From Leptolyngbyaceae cyanobacterium T60_A2020_046 (GTDB lineage: Bacteria; Cyanobacteriota; Cyanobacteriia; Phormidesmidales; Phormidesmidaceae), in assembly GCA_015272155.1 (NCBI GenBank), contig JACYME010000180.1:1-35086 (forward strand): a stretch of DNA of 35,086 nt, written 5' to 3'. A program made the position numbers and the translations under genes. Of the stretch, positions 18,025 to 26,162 are shown one piece after another. The notes under the pieces are model-generated. The model searched no databases, was not told the DNA's origin, and worked only from the letters and a program-made list of their open reading frames with translations. Numbering within the stretch: position 1 is the stretch's first letter; each line of letters starts with the position of its first letter.

Positions 18025-18510
18025 ATGTTGAAGAAGCCTATGAAAGGTTGCTTGTTGGGAGTATCAAAGCTTGTCATTGGTGTGACGCTAGCGCTGTTTT
18101 TGCTATCCCTTGCGGGCGTAGCAACGGCGCGCTACTTCATGGCGCGGCTCTCGGTTTTGCCGCCCCGTCCGGCCTTTAGCAACGACAACCCCAGCGGCTC
18201 GGCTCCCCCCACCTCCCCAAGTCCAGCCCCGGAAGCTGCCACACCAGCCCCAACTCCGGAACCTGCTGCCGCTCCCGTTGAGGAAAAGCCCCCAGGCAGT
18301 TATGACGCGATCGTGGTACAGCCCGTGGGTTTGATTCTGAGAAGCGGCCCCGGCACCAATTTTGATCGCATGGGCGGCGTGGATAACCAGGACAGAATTC
18401 TGGTGCTCAAAACCAGTGATGACGGCCAGTGGCTCAACATCCGCATCCCTGACACGGGGCAAGAGGGCTGGGTCAAGGCAGGGAACACTCGGGCAGTGGA
18501 TGGCGAGTGA
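18025..18510 (+). CDS. Membrane-anchored SH3-domain protein
   Basis: A 161-residue protein with a transmembrane or signal anchor (about 14-36), a long Pro/Ala/Ser-rich linker (55-90) and a C-terminal bacterial SH3 domain (about 94-158). The SH3 signature GLILRSGPGTNFDRMGGVDN is followed by GQWLNIRI and GWVKAGN. Such domains often bind cell-wall peptides, so an envelope role is likely but not shown. A GTG or the second ATG (MKGCLLG) five codons on are other possible starts. It follows ycf46 by 83 bases on the same strand and may share its transcript. Confidence 0.82.
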   Translation: MLKKPMKGCLLGVSKLVIGVTLALFLLSLAGVATARYFMARLSVLPPRPAFSNDNPSGSAPPTSPSPAPEAATPAPTPEPAAAPVEEKPPGSYDAIVVQPVGLILRSGPGTNFDRMGGVDNQDRILVLKTSDDGQWLNIRIPDTGQEGWVKAGNTRAVDGE

Positions 18511-18772
18511 TTTCCTGGCCAAATTCATCAGGCATGCTGTGAGTCTGGGAGCGCGTGGATAGGTCAATGGGTGGATGGACACCTAGCCTGAAAGATACGG
18601 CCTCACCCTGGGCAAGGCTCAACATTCCGTAATCTCACAGGGCATAAAAGTTAAGAAACCTCTCTCAACCTAAACCTTGGTTGCAGCTCCTGTGGAGAGA
18701 GAAAAGTCCATAGGGATCCGGTGGTAAGTTAGGGCTACTCAAAAATTTTCTGCGTGAGCGCCCTCAATATCC

Positions 18773-18940
18773 ATGTATAAAAATACCAACACTGACTGGC
18801 TCGGCTCGATGGTTACGGCTGGGCTTGGTGCGGGTGTCATTACCACCTTTGCGGTCAGCCAAGGGCAGAGCCCCTGGGTCGCGATGGGGATTACGATTTT
18901 TGCCGCGATCGCGGCGGTGTTGTTTGATCGCCTGTCCTAA
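18773..18940 (+). CDS. Small membrane protein of 55 residues
   Basis: A 55-codon gene starting MYKNTNTDWLGSMVTAG and ending FDRLS. It has two hydrophobic stretches (about 14-28 and 34-50) separated by the short polar turn SQGQSPW, so it is a small two-helix membrane protein. I recall similar short proteins with NTDWLG near the start in other cyanobacteria, but give no family name. The reading frame has HIP1 and normal codon use for the genome. A clear terminator lies about 90 bases downstream, which supports an independent transcription unit. Function unknown. Confidence 0.75.
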   Translation: MYKNTNTDWLGSMVTAGLGAGVITTFAVSQGQSPWVAMGITIFAAIAAVLFDRLS

Positions 18941-19241
18941 CTGTCACCTAGGACGCTGTGCGTACTCGATAGGTGACGCCCCACCTTCTCTAATACACTA
19001 CGGTTACACTACGGTTCAACCCCCTGTGTCCGCCAGCCCCGCGCTGGCTTTTTTTATGGCTGGGCGATCGTGGGGGATGATCGGCACGTGCCGAGTGCGC
19101 CTGTCATATCAAGTCCGGTTGCTTACCCATAAATAGAATTCCTGGAACCTTTACAGAGTTGGCATCGTTATTGCGGGTGATTAGCAGGACTTCATATCAC
19201 ACCCCCGTCCAGCCGTTGCCGAGTCAAGCCCCCCCCTCTGC
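18941..19241. other. Spacer between convergent genes
   Basis: About 300 bases without a gene. It contains the terminator at 19032-19055 for the small membrane protein gene. The rest, up to the end of thiD on the opposite strand, shows nothing recognisable. Confidence 0.5.
19032..19055 (+). terminator. Rho-independent terminator
   Basis: GCCAGC (19032-19037) and GCTGGC (19043-19048) form a GC-only stem with a five-base loop, followed at once by seven T residues (19049-19055). This is a textbook intrinsic terminator for the 55-residue gene upstream. Confidence 0.9.
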
Positions 19242-20051
19242 CTAAGCCTCCAGAAGGGGGTAAAAATGGCCCACCGGCCCCTGCCCTTTCCCAATGCGCA
19301 GCGATGCCTGGAGAGCCTGTGTAACATAGTCCTTCGCGGCTCTGACCGCAGCCTGGGGAGCTTTGCCCAGGGCAAGGTTGGCCGCGATCGCGGCTGCCAA
19401 GGTGCAGCCCGTACCGTGAGTGTCTTGGGTGGCGATGGTTTCTGTACGTAGCGTCAGCAGCGTTTCGCCATCAAACCAAACATCGACACCGCGCAGGTCG
19501 CCTGTCATGCCACCGCCCTTGACCAAAACCGCCGCAGGGCCACGTTGGTAAATGGCCTGGGCCGCAGCTTCCATCTCCGCAAGGGTATCAATCGTGAGGC
19601 CGCTGAGCATTTGCGCTTCGTAACGATTGGGGGTGAGCACCGTCGCCAGGGGCAAAAGCTGCTCGGTGAGGGTTGCGATCGCGGCATCATCAATCAGTGG
19701 TGCCCCCGTCCGCGACACCATCACCGGATCGACCACAAGGGGAATTGTTCCCAGCGTCTCCAGCGTCTCAGCCACGGCAGTCATAATCGCCGCATTCAGC
19801 AGCATCCCCGTTTTAATCGCCTGCACCCCAATATCCTGGGTCACCGCCTCAATTTGGGCGATTACCGCCTCAGGGGGTAACGCATCCACTCTCGTGACGC
19901 CGCAGGTATTCTGGGCCGTGATGCAGGTCAGGGCACTGGTGCCATGCACCCGATGAAAGGCAAAGGTCCGCAAATCAGCTTGAATGCCAGCCCCGCCACC
20001 GCTGTCAGAACCAGCGATCGTGAGGGCTACGGAGGGAGTTAAAGCAGTCAT
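19242..20051 (-). CDS. thiD: Hydroxymethylpyrimidine (phosphate) kinase
   Basis: ThiD phosphorylates hydroxymethylpyrimidine and its monophosphate in thiamine synthesis. The 269-residue protein has the substrate loop AGSDSGGGAGIQAD at 13-26, the pattern VVDPVMVSRTG in the middle, LTPNRYEAQMLSG after it, and the anion-hole motif THGTGCT ending at residue 217. Length is normal. The open frame extends about 70 codons further upstream through repeat-rich sequence, but the ATG giving MTALTPSVALTIAG sits at the usual distance from the fold, so I choose it. No thiamine riboswitch was seen upstream. Confidence 0.95.
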   Translation of the reverse strand: MTALTPSVALTIAGSDSGGGAGIQADLRTFAFHRVHGTSALTCITAQNTCGVTRVDALPPEAVIAQIEAVTQDIGVQAIKTGMLLNAAIMTAVAETLETLGTIPLVVDPVMVSRTGAPLIDDAAIATLTEQLLPLATVLTPNRYEAQMLSGLTIDTLAEMEAAAQAIYQRGPAAVLVKGGGMTGDLRGVDVWFDGETLLTLRTETIATQDTHGTGCTLAAAIAANLALGKAPQAAVRAAKDYVTQALQASLRIGKGQGPVGHFYPLLEA

Positions 20052-20062
20052 CGTCAATTGCC

Positions 20063-20092
20063 ACGCACAAACACGCACAAACACGCACAAAC
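20063..20092. repeat. Three-copy 10-base tandem repeat upstream of thiD
   Basis: The unit ACGCACAAAC occurs three times in perfect tandem (20063-20072, 20073-20082, 20083-20092). It begins about ten bases upstream of the thiD ATG, within the leader of the mRNA. Short repeats like this can change copy number by slippage and so alter spacing of control elements. It is too short and has no spacers, so it is not a CRISPR. Confidence 0.85.
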
Positions 20093-20181
20093 ACAACAGC
20101 TCAGATAGCAACACCAGCGTTGCTGATTCCCAGGATGAATGACCCACCCTGCGGGAAGCCGCGAAGCGTCTACATCCCAAA

Positions 20182-20247
20182 CCCTTCTCCCCAGGGAGAA
20201 GGGCTGAAAAAGCTTTCTGGCCCCCCTTCTCCCAGGGAGGAAGGGGG
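20182..20247. repeat. Two CCCTTCTCCC palindromes
   Basis: CCCTTCTCCC (20182-20191) and GGGAGAAGGG (20194-20203) form a perfect 10-bp stem with two bases between. A second, slightly damaged copy runs 20221-20247, where the right arm has one extra G. Palindromes of this kind are scattered through intergenic regions of many filamentous cyanobacteria and are usually read as non-autonomous repeat elements. Either copy could also end transcription leaving ftsZ. Confidence 0.75.
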
Positions 20248-20423
20248 TGGGGGATGAGGGGCAAGCCCTATCCACAAGGGTTTCAGGAGTGATGTATACA
20301 CGGTAGCTCCCCTCGGGAGGGCTCGGGAGCGTTCATCCCCAGATGCAACAATGCCGCAAAACCCTCCCCCAAACCTGCCAGGGAGACAGGCTGAGAAAGG
20401 GGTTATGCCCAAGCATTTCCGCC

Positions 20424-21722
20424 CTAGCGATTGGGGCGGCGGCGCTGGAGAAATTCGGGAATATCGAGGGTTCCACTTCCAGCATTGCTGTTGCCACTGG
20501 GGGCAGCGTTGCTCAAGGTATTGCGCTTCAGCGGGGTGATCCGGGCGGCATCAATGCCCGTGGCGGAATGGGCTTCCAGATTAAACCCGGTTGCAATTAC
20601 CGTAATCTGCACCTCTCCCTGGAGGCGTTCATCAATGACGGCACCAAAAATGATGTTTGCGTTTGGATCCACTGCTTCGTAGATAATCTCTGCCGCTGCG
20701 TTGACCTCGTGCAGGGTGAGGTCGCCGCCGCCAGTGATGTTAAAGACTGCACCAGATGCGCCATCGATGGAGGATTCTAACAGCGGGGAAGAAATGGCCG
20801 CGATCGCCGCTTCCCGCGCCCGAGACTTACCCGAACCGACCCCAATGCCCATCAGCGCCGAGCCTGCATCCGCCATCACCGCCCGTACGTCAGCAAAGTC
20901 CACATTGACCAGACCCGGGATCGTAATGATGTCAGAAATCCCCTGCACCCCCTGGCGCAGCACATCATCCGCAGCCTGAAACGCCTCCTGAACCGGAGTC
21001 TGCTCTGAAATCACCGACAGCAGCTTGTCATTGGGAATCACAATCAGCGTATCCACCCGGGTTTGCAGCGCCGAAATCCCTTCATCGGCCTGGGCCGTGC
21101 GTCGTCGCCCCTCAAAGGTGAAAGGCCGCGTGACCACACCAACGGTCAGCGCTCCGGCTTCCTTAGCAACCTCCGCCACAATCGGCGCGGCCCCAGTGCC
21201 AGTGCCGCCCCCCATGCCCGCCGTGATGAAGACTAGGTCAGCTTCTTCCAAGGCTGCGGCGATTTCATCGCGGGATTCCTCTGCAGCCTTCTGTCCGATC
21301 GCTGGGTTACCGCCTGCGCCAAGCCCGCGCGTCAACTTCTGACCAATTGGCAGGGTGTTCTCCGTTGCCACATGGGACAGGGCTTGCGCATCGGTGTTGA
21401 CTGTCCAAAACTCTATGCCAGAAACGCCGCTGCTAATCATGCGATTCACCGCGTTGCAGCCGCCACCGCCGACACCGATTACTTTGATCTTGGCAATATT
21501 GCTGGGCACAGTCTCACCGTTTAGGGGCTTTTCTTCAAACATTAAAAATTGAGAGGCACCGGATATGGGGTGGCCGTTGTGGGGCTGAGCAAACGCCCCA
21601 GGCTCTTGGGTAACCTCTTCCCCACCGTTGACGGACGAGTCTTTCCCCGCGATCGCAGGGGCTTCATCATCTGCATAGGGGACATCGGAACGAGCATCGA
21701 AAGGCGTTTGACGGATGGACAT
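20424..21722 (-). CDS. ftsZ: Cell division protein FtsZ
   Basis: FtsZ is the tubulin-like GTPase that forms the division ring. The 432-residue protein has a GTPase core beginning [19 protein letters not shown] (78-95), the tubulin signature GGGTGTG at 171-177 and the T7 loop [11 protein letters not shown]. The tail ends in the conserved C-terminal peptide [10 protein letters not shown], the docking site for partners such as ZipN/Ftn2 and SepF. An acidic N-terminal extension of about 75 residues precedes the core, as in other cyanobacteria. No ftsA is present, as expected for the phylum. It is 239 bases from ftsQ on the same strand and likely has its own promoter in that gap. Confidence 0.98.
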   Translation of the reverse strand: MSIRQTPFDARSDVPYADDEAPAIAGKDSSVNGGEEVTQEPGAFAQPHNGHPISGASQFLMFEEKPLNGETVPSNIAKIKVIGVGGGGCNAVNRMISSGVSGIEFWTVNTDAQALSHVATENTLPIGQKLTRGLGAGGNPAIGQKAAEESRDEIAAALEEADLVFITAGMGGGTGTGAAPIVAEVAKEAGALTVGVVTRPFTFEGRRRTAQADEGISALQTRVDTLIVIPNDKLLSVISEQTPVQEAFQAADDVLRQGVQGISDIITIPGLVNVDFADVRAVMADAGSALMGIGVGSGKSRAREAAIAAISSPLLESSIDGASGAVFNITGGGDLTLHEVNAAAEIIYEAVDPNANIIFGAVIDERLQGEVQITVIATGFNLEAHSATGIDAARITPLKRNTLSNAAPSGNSNAGSGTLDIPEFLQRRRPNR

Positions 21723-21961
21723 AAGCTCTCATCAGCAGCAGACAACTCGGTTCCGGGGAAGCCAAACTCCAAATGATTTTAGACAACTATAGGGTACTTC
21801 GGTTGAAAAAACCAAACTAACCGATAGCGAATGAAAGCGCCTGATATTCGGCTTTATTTCCCCAAAATCTTTCCAGGATTTCAGCTCACTCCCGATCTCG
21901 CAAAAAAGTTAATTGATCAGACTCGATCTTCCCTGCAACCGCCTCAGATCTTCAGATTTTC
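21723..21961 (-). promoter_or_regulatory. Gap between ftsQ and ftsZ
   Basis: This 239-base gap is AT-richer than its surroundings and holds no gene. In cyanobacteria ftsZ is often transcribed from its own promoters upstream of the coding region, and this is the obvious place for them. I could not assign a specific -35/-10 pair. Confidence 0.35.
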
Positions 21962-22810
21962 TTAGAAGGCTTCGAGATCCGTCGCGGGACGAATCGCCTC
22001 CCTCAGCTTCACCGCTGGCGTTGATGGATTTGACAAATCAATATATTCGATAGAGATTTGTTTGTCCGCAGACTGGAGCGAAGACAGCCGCTCTAGAGTG
22101 GAGAGCTGAAAGTCAATCTGATGTGGCGTATATACGCCGAGGTGCACCATCCCAAACTCAGTCTGCAAGACCAGATTAGAAGGGATTCGCCAGTCCACCT
22201 CGTCTACCCGGACAGTGCTGCGTTGAATGGCCTGATAAAGACTCGGCCATTGGGATCTCACCGAGTCAGAAACCCCCCGCAAAATCAACGTTGGCTTCTC
22301 AAAGTCCGGGTCTACCATGGCAATGCTGCTTTGGGGCATCCAATAGCCGAGGGCATCGATCAAGCCCGGGGTTTGTGCGGGATCACTGCCTTCGGTGACA
22401 CCGGGGCCAGTGGGCAGCGTGATCGCCACAGGTCGCCGCTCTTGAACCTGCACTTCTAGGCGCGGGGGAAAGAGATGGCGGGTGACGATCGCCGATTGAA
22501 TCGGGGCTTGGGCCTCAAGCTGAGCCGCGAGGCGATCGGGCTCAATCGCGAGCAACGACTGCGGATAGGTTAACCCCAGTTGCTCATGGATGGCAGCTTC
22601 TGAGAACAGGTGATGGCCCTGTAAAACCACTTGGTCAGCACTTTGAAGCACCCAAATCGGTTGGGTCGTCATCCACAGTGCGCCCCCCGCCAAGCCAGAC
22701 ACCGCCAGACTGCGCCACAGTGCTTTGAGGTTACGCTGCCGCCGTTGCCGCCGCAGGGTACGACGGCGATCGGCCAGGGTTTCTGGGGAAGGGGAGGCCA
22801 GATCGGTCAT
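21962..22810 (-). CDS. ftsQ: Cell division protein FtsQ
   Basis: A 282-residue bitopic membrane protein: a highly basic cytoplasmic start (RRRTLRRQRRQR), one transmembrane helix (about 31-48), and a POTRA domain (about 52-122, including the VVLQGHHLFSEAAIHEQLG pattern) followed by a beta-rich FtsQ domain. FtsQ links the division ring to wall synthesis. The fold order, length and position before ftsZ agree with cyanobacterial FtsQ. It follows the small membrane-protein gene by 77 bases on the same strand. Confidence 0.92.
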   Translation of the reverse strand: MTDLASPSPETLADRRRTLRRQRRQRNLKALWRSLAVSGLAGGALWMTTQPIWVLQSADQVVLQGHHLFSEAAIHEQLGLTYPQSLLAIEPDRLAAQLEAQAPIQSAIVTRHLFPPRLEVQVQERRPVAITLPTGPGVTEGSDPAQTPGLIDALGYWMPQSSIAMVDPDFEKPTLILRGVSDSVRSQWPSLYQAIQRSTVRVDEVDWRIPSNLVLQTEFGMVHLGVYTPHQIDFQLSTLERLSSLQSADKQISIEYIDLSNPSTPAVKLREAIRPATDLEAF

Positions 22811-22887
22811 GGAAAATCGGGGTCAAGGAAACACCAACACACAGCCTGAGCGCAGTGCCCCACCCAGGCAAAGCCTGAAGGCCACGG

Positions 22888-23319
22888 TTAAGGCTGTGGC
22901 GTTGATTGTAGCGAGTCGAGATCAGTCTGCAACACCTTTTGCCACTGGGTGGCCAAATCTGCCTCGGTGAAGGGAATGTCGTGGTAGGTGCGATCGCGCA
23001 GCACCAACCGGACACAGGCAGAGCATCCCCGAGGCAAGTGAGTATCCTCGGGCAGGGGAGTATCACCGCCATAGACCTCGATCGCGGCGACGTCGCTCAA
23101 GGCCACCGTAGTCAAGGCCACAGGGCCAGATCGAGTGGGGCGGCCCCAGGTCAGCGTATGGTTCATTTGCCCTAGGGCAGCATAGAGGTCATACTTAGCC
23201 CGCTGAAAGGACTGAGCCCACTGCTTATAGGCCTCGAGCTTTTGATATTCGTTCCATCCGGCCCAGGCGAGCCAGCTAAAGAGGCCCAGGAGGGGCAACC
23301 AGAGAAGTCCTCGTTCCAT
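22888..23319 (-). CDS. Small membrane protein upstream of ftsQ
   Basis: A 143-residue protein not recognised by name. The first 22 residues form a hydrophobic anchor (MERGLLWLPLLGLFSWLAW), followed by an amphipathic helix (WNEYQKLEAYKQWAQSFQRA) and a soluble part of mixed strands containing RGCSACVRLVLRDRTYHDI. An earlier in-frame start ten codons upstream (at 23349) is possible, but the ATG at 23319 places the anchor at the very N-terminus. It lies immediately upstream of ftsQ in the same direction, so co-transcription with division genes is likely; a role in division is only a guess from position. Confidence 0.7.
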   Translation of the reverse strand: MERGLLWLPLLGLFSWLAWAGWNEYQKLEAYKQWAQSFQRAKYDLYAALGQMNHTLTWGRPTRSGPVALTTVALSDVAAIEVYGGDTPLPEDTHLPRGCSACVRLVLRDRTYHDIPFTEADLATQWQKVLQTDLDSLQSTPQP

Positions 23320-23593
23320 GACTGTTGGGGGTGGCAGGGTTGCCGTCAAAAGCGGGTGCGCTTGTCATTTTATCGGTCGGGCGATCGCGCAGACAGGGGT
23401 CGGTTGCCCTTCTGCGCAGGTTGAGTTTATGTTAATTCTTGCAACGGGAGCAGGCCAAGGCTTTACGAGGTCGTGAAAAATCTTGGCTAAGGGTTACAAA
23501 ACACCAGGGTCTTTGCCAGTGCGCTGGTCGGAGTTTGGATGTGTCAACCCGAATCATTACTGTTGGCCCGAAGGAGACAGAAAATTGGCTGTT

Positions 23594-23851
23594 ATGTCTA
23601 TGTCTTTGCTTGCTGCTGTGCCCACAACCCTTGTGTGGAGCCCCAAGGTCGCGGTTGTGATGGTGTTGTGCAATGTGTTGGCGATCGCCATCGGCAAATT
23701 CACCATCAAGTATCCCAGTGCTGGCCCTGAACTGCCCTCCTCCAACCTATTTGGGGGCATGGGGCTACCGGCCCTGTTGGGCACCACAAGCTTTGGGCAT
23801 TTGCTCGGAGCTGGCGTGATCCTCGGCCTTGCCAACATGGGCGCGCTCTAA
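23594..23851 (+). CDS. psaK: Photosystem I subunit PsaK
   Basis: PsaK is a two-helix antenna-side subunit of photosystem I. The 85-residue product has helix one around VWSPKVAVVMVLCNVLAIAIG, a loop KYPSAGPELPSSNLFGG, and helix two around GHLLGAGVILGLANMGAL, matching the family in length and in the loop and C-terminal glycines. The ATG at 23594 was chosen. A TTG nine bases upstream is better spaced from AAGGAG (23572-23577) and could be the true start. One GTTACA half-site, of the kind found in HLR1/RpaB elements, lies upstream, but no second half is seen. The frame open further upstream is not PsaK-like. Confidence 0.94.
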   Translation: MSMSLLAAVPTTLVWSPKVAVVMVLCNVLAIAIGKFTIKYPSAGPELPSSNLFGGMGLPALLGTTSFGHLLGAGVILGLANMGAL

Positions 23852-23896
23852 TCTCTCAACCCTGCCCACTGAGGGGCGACTGCCCCAGCAGTGGGG

Positions 23897-25006
23897 TCAA
23901 ATTTTCTGACTGCGGTGGTGATCCCCAAGGGCGATCGCCACCGTATTTTGTTCGGTGCGCGTCGGGCGCGATCGCGATGCTTCAGAATCGGGGACAGGAT
24001 TCTGCTGAACCTCCTTCGCCGTGCGCCCCTCCGTTTGGGTGCCAAACCGCCAGAGCACAGCGGCAGCCTCTGCACGGGTCACGGCCTTTTGCGGCTGGAG
24101 TAGTGTGGTGTAGCCAAAGGCGCGACGGATGTTGGCAAAGTCGCCAAGCTGATAATCGGCAGCGATCGCCCGCAGAGCCAAGGGCTCGATCTGCGTCACA
24201 TCTTGAAACCCCCAAGTGGCGGTCACTGTCGCAGAATCGACTTGGGGCAGCGCCCGCCGGGTATCTAGGGGCACCTTCCAAAGCACGAGGGTTTCGCGGG
24301 TGAGGGGAGCATCGGGCCGAAAGGACACCGCCGTACTGTTGCCTGACAAGGCGCTGGGAATGATTCCCGCCTCAGCCAATCCTTGAATTGCCCCAAAATC
24401 CGGATCCGTCGCGGGCACATCCTGAAACGCCGGAGTGTCAGCGGTGTCTCCGCTGCGAATGCGTTTACCCGCGTCTTGGGCATAGAACGCGTTATGCACT
24501 TGGAACAGCCAGCGGGCATAGTCTCGACGGGTGATCGGGGCATTCCAATCGAGGTCGCGATCGCGGGCTGACTCGCCGCCCTCTGCATCCAGCGTTAGCA
24601 AATCGAGAGCGAGCAGGTCGCGCAGGTAAGGGCGCAGTTCCTCGGGCACAGTGGCCAGGGGAGGGCTCCCCCCGGCGTCTGAGATCGAGGCGTCCGTCGC
24701 AGGGCGCACCGGCCCAATAAAGTCAGGATCTCCTGGTTGGGGAACTGCCGCTGTGCTGTCGGTATTGGCGTCCACATCCACTGAGGTTGAGGCGCTATCG
24801 TTGGTGTCCTGATCCCCATCGATCGCAGTTGAGGCGTCCTCGGTCGAAGCGTCGGGATCAATCCCAAAGGCGGGGGATTCTTCAAGCTGGGGATCGGGCT
24901 CTAGGGCTTGCTGCACAGACTCTCCGAGGGGGCTACCGGCACAGCCGATGAGCAGTGCCAGGGTGACTCCTCCCGCGATCGCGATTGTCCGCCTCATCGC
25001 TTCCAT
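23897..25006 (-). CDS. SLH-domain lipoprotein
   Basis: A 369-residue protein with a lipoprotein signal: basic MEAMRR, hydrophobic core and lipobox LLIGC with the acylated cysteine at residue 22. An acidic low-complexity linker rich in Asp, Ser, Thr and Ala (about 40-95) precedes a region with S-layer homology features, namely FQDVPATDPDFGAIQGLAEAG with FRPDAPLTRETLVLW, and a second, weaker unit (WGFQDVTQIEPLALRAI to VTRAEAAAVLWRF). SLH modules in cyanobacteria tether proteins to peptidoglycan or outer-membrane polysaccharide. An upstream start at 25054 is possible but gives an odd leader. It converges on psaK, 45 bases apart. Confidence 0.88.
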   Translation of the reverse strand: MEAMRRTIAIAGGVTLALLIGCAGSPLGESVQQALEPDPQLEESPAFGIDPDASTEDASTAIDGDQDTNDSASTSVDVDANTDSTAAVPQPGDPDFIGPVRPATDASISDAGGSPPLATVPEELRPYLRDLLALDLLTLDAEGGESARDRDLDWNAPITRRDYARWLFQVHNAFYAQDAGKRIRSGDTADTPAFQDVPATDPDFGAIQGLAEAGIIPSALSGNSTAVSFRPDAPLTRETLVLWKVPLDTRRALPQVDSATVTATWGFQDVTQIEPLALRAIAADYQLGDFANIRRAFGYTTLLQPQKAVTRAEAAAVLWRFGTQTEGRTAKEVQQNPVPDSEASRSRPTRTEQNTVAIALGDHHRSQKI

Positions 25007-25154
25007 TCCTACTGAATCTTGCCTTTTACGAGCTTGGATGAGCCGAGGCCGCAACGCCAGACATCCTGATTCTAGAGAGCCCCGTTCCTTTACGCTAGCG
25101 CAGTATCCCGTACACTAGGGGGCAAGCGCGGGGCAACGGGTGAGGCACGGAAAT

Positions 25155-26087
25155 ATGGCAAGCAAATCTATTTTGATCGATTGTGATCCGGGGGTCGATG
25201 ACGCGATCGCCCTGATGCTGGCCCTGCGATCGCCTGAGCTCACCGTCGAAGCCATCACCGTCGTGGCCGGAAACGTTCCCCTAGACCTGACCCAAGCCAA
25301 TGCCCGCCGCATTTGCGAACTCATGCAGCGATCGGATTTGCCGGTGTATGCGGGTTGTCCGCGTCCGATGCTGCGGCCCCTCATTACTGCTGCCCATGTC
25401 CACGGCAAAACGGGGCTAGACGGGGCCAACCTGCCCGCCCCCGAGATGCCCCTGTGCCCGCAGCATGGGGTCAATGCGCTGATCCAGCAGGTGTTGGCCG
25501 CCCCAGAACCCATCACCATCGCGACCCTAGGCCCGTTGACGAACCTCGCGATCGCGCTGATTCAGGCTCCGCGACTGATTGACCACATTGCCGAAGTGGT
25601 GGTCATGGGCGGTGGGCTCACCTTTGGCAACGTGACTCCGGTGGCCGAGTTCAATATCTATGTCGATCCCCATGCGGCGCGGGTGGTATTTGAGGCGGGG
25701 TTGCCTATGACGCTAATCAGCTTAGATGTGACCCACCAAGTGCTGACAACGCCCGATCGCCTGTCTGCCCTGCGATCGCTCGGCACCCCGGCCAGCCAGG
25801 TTGCTGCTGCCATGCTGGCCCACTATGGCAAAACCGACTGCGCAACGTGGAACTTACTCGGCCCGCCGCTCCATGATCCCTGCGTGATTGCATATCTCAT
25901 TGCGCCGGATCTATTCCACGGAGAACCTGGCCACGTAGCCGTTGAAACCGACAGCCCGCTCACCCTTGGGCAAACTGTAGTCAGTTCTCCATCCCAAGAC
26001 AGTCCCCTGCCGCCCGTGAATGTCATCAAATCCGTAGACGCCGACGGGCTCTATCGTCTCCTGTGCGATCGCCTCGCGATCGCCTGA
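25155..26087 (+). CDS. Inosine-uridine-type nucleoside hydrolase
   Basis: A 310-residue protein with the calcium-binding signature DCDPGVDDA at 9-17, GNVPLDLTQANAR after it, and the middle pattern ATLGPLTNLAIAL followed by MGGG, and the later LHDPCVIAYL. These are the active-site blocks of the IU-nucleoside hydrolase family, which cleaves the N-glycosidic bond of ribonucleosides for base salvage. Substrate preference is not readable. The ATG at 25155 was preferred to a GTG five codons upstream. It is followed after 75 bases by the gene of unknown function that leads into ccmK3-ccmK4. Confidence 0.93.
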   Translation: MASKSILIDCDPGVDDAIALMLALRSPELTVEAITVVAGNVPLDLTQANARRICELMQRSDLPVYAGCPRPMLRPLITAAHVHGKTGLDGANLPAPEMPLCPQHGVNALIQQVLAAPEPITIATLGPLTNLAIALIQAPRLIDHIAEVVVMGGGLTFGNVTPVAEFNIYVDPHAARVVFEAGLPMTLISLDVTHQVLTTPDRLSALRSLGTPASQVAAAMLAHYGKTDCATWNLLGPPLHDPCVIAYLIAPDLFHGEPGHVAVETDSPLTLGQTVVSSPSQDSPLPPVNVIKSVDADGLYRLLCDRLAIA

Positions 26088-26162
26088 GGATAAGCTGACC
26101 CTGGCTCAAGCCCGATGACCAGACCCCTTGGTAGGATAGAGTCAATCGTGAGTCAACTGCCC

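Larger units (their letters stand above)
20052..20423. other. Repeat-rich spacer between thiD and ftsZ
   Basis: About 370 bases lie between the thiD start and the ftsZ stop, both genes on the minus strand. The spacer is built mostly of dispersed repeat material: the tandem 10-mers, a segment GCGGGAAGCCGCGAAGCG that I recognise as a type common in filamentous cyanobacteria, and the CCCTTCTCCC palindromes. The promoter of thiD must be here but could not be picked out. No gene is supported. Confidence 0.5.

Noticed and set aside
20063-20092. Tandem 10-mers considered as a CRISPR
   Set aside because: Units are only 10 bases and contiguous without spacers.
20268-20276. CTATCCACA, resembling a DnaA box
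   Set aside because: A single copy with no cluster of boxes or AT-rich unwinding region, so not an origin.
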